This document shows, piece after piece, positions 56,441 through 57,613 of a DNA stretch of 57,613 nucleotides (positions within the stretch are counted from its first letter, which is position 1; the number at the start of each line of letters is the position of its first letter). The notes under the pieces are model-generated. The model ran no database searches. It saw nothing but the letters and a program-made list of their open reading frames with translations, and was not told the DNA's origin. Origin of the DNA: an uncultured Bacteroidia bacterium (lineage in GTDB: Bacteria > Bacteroidota > Bacteroidia > Bacteroidales > UBA932); NCBI GenBank assembly GCA_902774145.1, contig CACYHC010000009.1, positions 1-57,613 on the forward strand, written 5' to 3'. The position numbers were made by a program, and so were the translations under genes.

Positions 56441-57510
56441 GCCGTCATCTCCGGCACCGCGGCGCGTGTACAGCGGAAGAGTTTCCACTGGTTGCGCGTG
56501 CGCACCAGATTGTGCTCCGGATACTTTATTTTATAATAGGTATCACCGTTGATGTAATCCGTCAGGAAACGCACCGCCTGCATATAGGGGAAGAGCGTCA
56601 CGGCATACGGGAGGTTCTCCCGCTCCACTGCAGTCAGGAATGAACGCGTGGCGCCGATGTACCCCTTGGTGAACGCCTCGAAAATTTCCCGGTTGAACCC
56701 GACCTTGGAGAGGTCCGGGTCATCCTCGACGGTCGTATTGGCGGCCGTGCGCAGGAAATCGCCGTAATCCGAAAAGACGAACGACGGCATCACCGTATCC
56801 AGGTCAATGACGCAGAGGACGCTGCCGTCGGCGTCAAAGAGCATATTGCTGACCTTCGTATCGCAGTGGCAGACGCGTTTGGGCAGCTTTCCCTCGCGAT
56901 GCATCCGTTCCGCCTTGCACATTTCCTCCTCGCAGGCGAAGATGTCCTCCACAAGCGCCTTCACCTCCGGAAGGGCCATCCGACCCGCACGGTCGGCGGC
57001 CACGGCATCGCGCAACTGGCGGGCGCGCAGCTCCATATTGTGGAAATCGGGAATGGTCTCGCCGAGCGTTTCCGGCAGGTCCGCGAGCATCGCTTCGAAG
57101 CGGCCGAAGGCATCGCCGGCCTGGTAGGAATGCAGCGCATCGACGGTATCGAAGGTAAAAGAGTCCTCGATAAAGGCGGAAACGCGCCAATATTTTCCGT
57201 CCCGGAGCAGGAAGGTGGCATCGCTGTCCCGGAGCGGCAGGAACCGGAGCACCTTGCGGTCGATGTCGCACTCCCCCGCCGCCTCCAGCTTTGCGCGGAT
57301 ATGGCGGGTCACCGCGGCGATATTCGACTGCAGCAGCGCCACGTCCGGGAAAACCGCGTTGTTGATGCGCTGGAGCACATAGCGCCGTCCGGCGTCCGTT
57401 TCCACCTTGAAGGTATCGTTGATCAGTCCGCTCCCCAGGGGAGCCACCGCAGTCACCTTGCCCTCCAGGGCAAAACACTGTGCAATGGAAAGAAGTTCAG
57501 CTTGGGTCAT
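56416..57510 (-). CDS. APH-family sugar kinase, NahK-like
   Basis: A 364-residue aminoglycoside/choline-kinase fold protein: LGSGLINDTFKVE glycine-rich start, LQRINNAVFPDVALLQSNI, GRFEAMLADLPETLGETIPDFHN, catalytic loop VCHCDTKVSNMLFD and metal Asp in VIDLDTVMPS. This segment order matches N-acetylhexosamine 1-kinases (NahK) of gut bacteria, which phosphorylate GlcNAc or GalNAc at C1. It could thus use sugars from host glycans, matching the glycan operon at 1-17044. Specificity is not proven. Confidence 0.82.
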   Translation of the reverse strand: MTQAELLSIAQCFALEGKVTAVAPLGSGLINDTFKVETDAGRRYVLQRINNAVFPDVALLQSNIAAVTRHIRAKLEAAGECDIDRKVLRFLPLRDSDATFLLRDGKYWRVSAFIEDSFTFDTVDALHSYQAGDAFGRFEAMLADLPETLGETIPDFHNMELRARQLRDAVAADRAGRMALPEVKALVEDIFACEEEMCKAERMHREGKLPKRVCHCDTKVSNMLFDADGSVLCVIDLDTVMPSFVFSDYGDFLRTAANTTVEDDPDLSKVGFNREIFEAFTKGYIGATRSFLTAVERENLPYAVTLFPYMQAVRFLTDYINGDTYYKIKYPEHNLVRTRNQWKLFRCTRAAVPEMTAYLNSLPL

Positions 57511-57514
57511 GGCG

Positions 57515-57523
57515 CAAACCTTA
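57515..57523 (-). promoter_or_regulatory. Imperfect -7 box of the NahK-like gene
   Basis: Minus strand TAAGGTTTG, one base longer than TAnnTTTG, ends 4 bases before the ATG at 57510. Confidence 0.3.
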
Positions 57524-57608
57524 GATTTGCAGCGTAGTTTTCTGCATCAAGGTATGTACGACAAAAATAGTAAATTTATGCCGATATTGAAAGTTTAACT
57601 AAAGGACA

Positions 57609-57613
57609 ATGGA
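57609..57613 (+). CDS. Possible start of a plus-strand gene at the window edge
   Basis: ATG at 57609 is preceded at 57602 by AAGGACA, a reasonable ribosome-binding sequence, and by an AT-rich stretch (57560-57600). Only five bases are inside the window, so nothing more can be said. Confidence 0.3.

Overview
The window is a chromosomal piece of a GC-rich member of the Bacteroidota, most likely Bacteroidales. The evidence is a SusC/SusD pair, many lipoproteins with a Cys-ended signal peptide, BACON and DUF5689 domains, a bacterial serine palmitoyltransferase, a Bacteroidetes-type L34, and promoters of the TTTG-N20-TAnnTTTG type. No tRNA, rRNA, CRISPR array or insertion sequence was recognised. 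Coding density is very high, and most neighbouring genes overlap by 1 to 30 bases.

Region 1 (1-17044, all minus) is a polysaccharide-utilisation-like operon cut by the left edge. In transcription order it holds a large fimbrillin/GLUG-type lipoprotein, a small fimbrillin-like lipoprotein, a lipoprotein that looks like a decayed endonuclease/exonuclease/phosphatase fold, SusC, SusD, a BACON lipoprotein, a BACON-DUF5689 lipoprotein, a double sialidase-type propeller protein, a single copy of the same module, and the start of another fimbrillin-like lipoprotein. The likely job is capture and surface trimming of a host or microbial glycan, possibly sialylated.

Region 2 (17149-28867, minus) reads as one long operon ending at a hairpin plus U-tract: TPR protein, outer-membrane barrel, gyrB, serine palmitoyltransferase, a short-chain dehydrogenase that probably makes sphinganine, a 7TM-HD phosphohydrolase, and a trigger factor without its PPIase domain. 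It joins sphingolipid base synthesis to envelope and housekeeping functions.

Region 3 (28918-35359) holds phosphoglucomutase-FtsE-Nth (minus), a divergent THUMP-like methyltransferase, a MalY/PatB enzyme with DUF3737, and rpmH with a clear promoter and terminator.

Region 4 (35488-38106) is accessory: an AT-richer AAA ATPase gene, about 570 bases without a convincing gene but with many nested inverted repeats, and an Rpn-family nuclease gene preceded by three TACGTTT repeats.

Region 5 (38152-57613) is mostly core: lactate permease-polA-ECF sigma-rsmG; an unusual MMPL transporter; efp-histidine kinase-TIGR04076; cmk-ispH; a sigma-54-type response regulator lacking a DNA-binding domain; dnaX-lptB; a small secreted protein; and a NahK-like sugar kinase. 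Several promoters here lie so close to the start codon that leaderless mRNAs are predicted.
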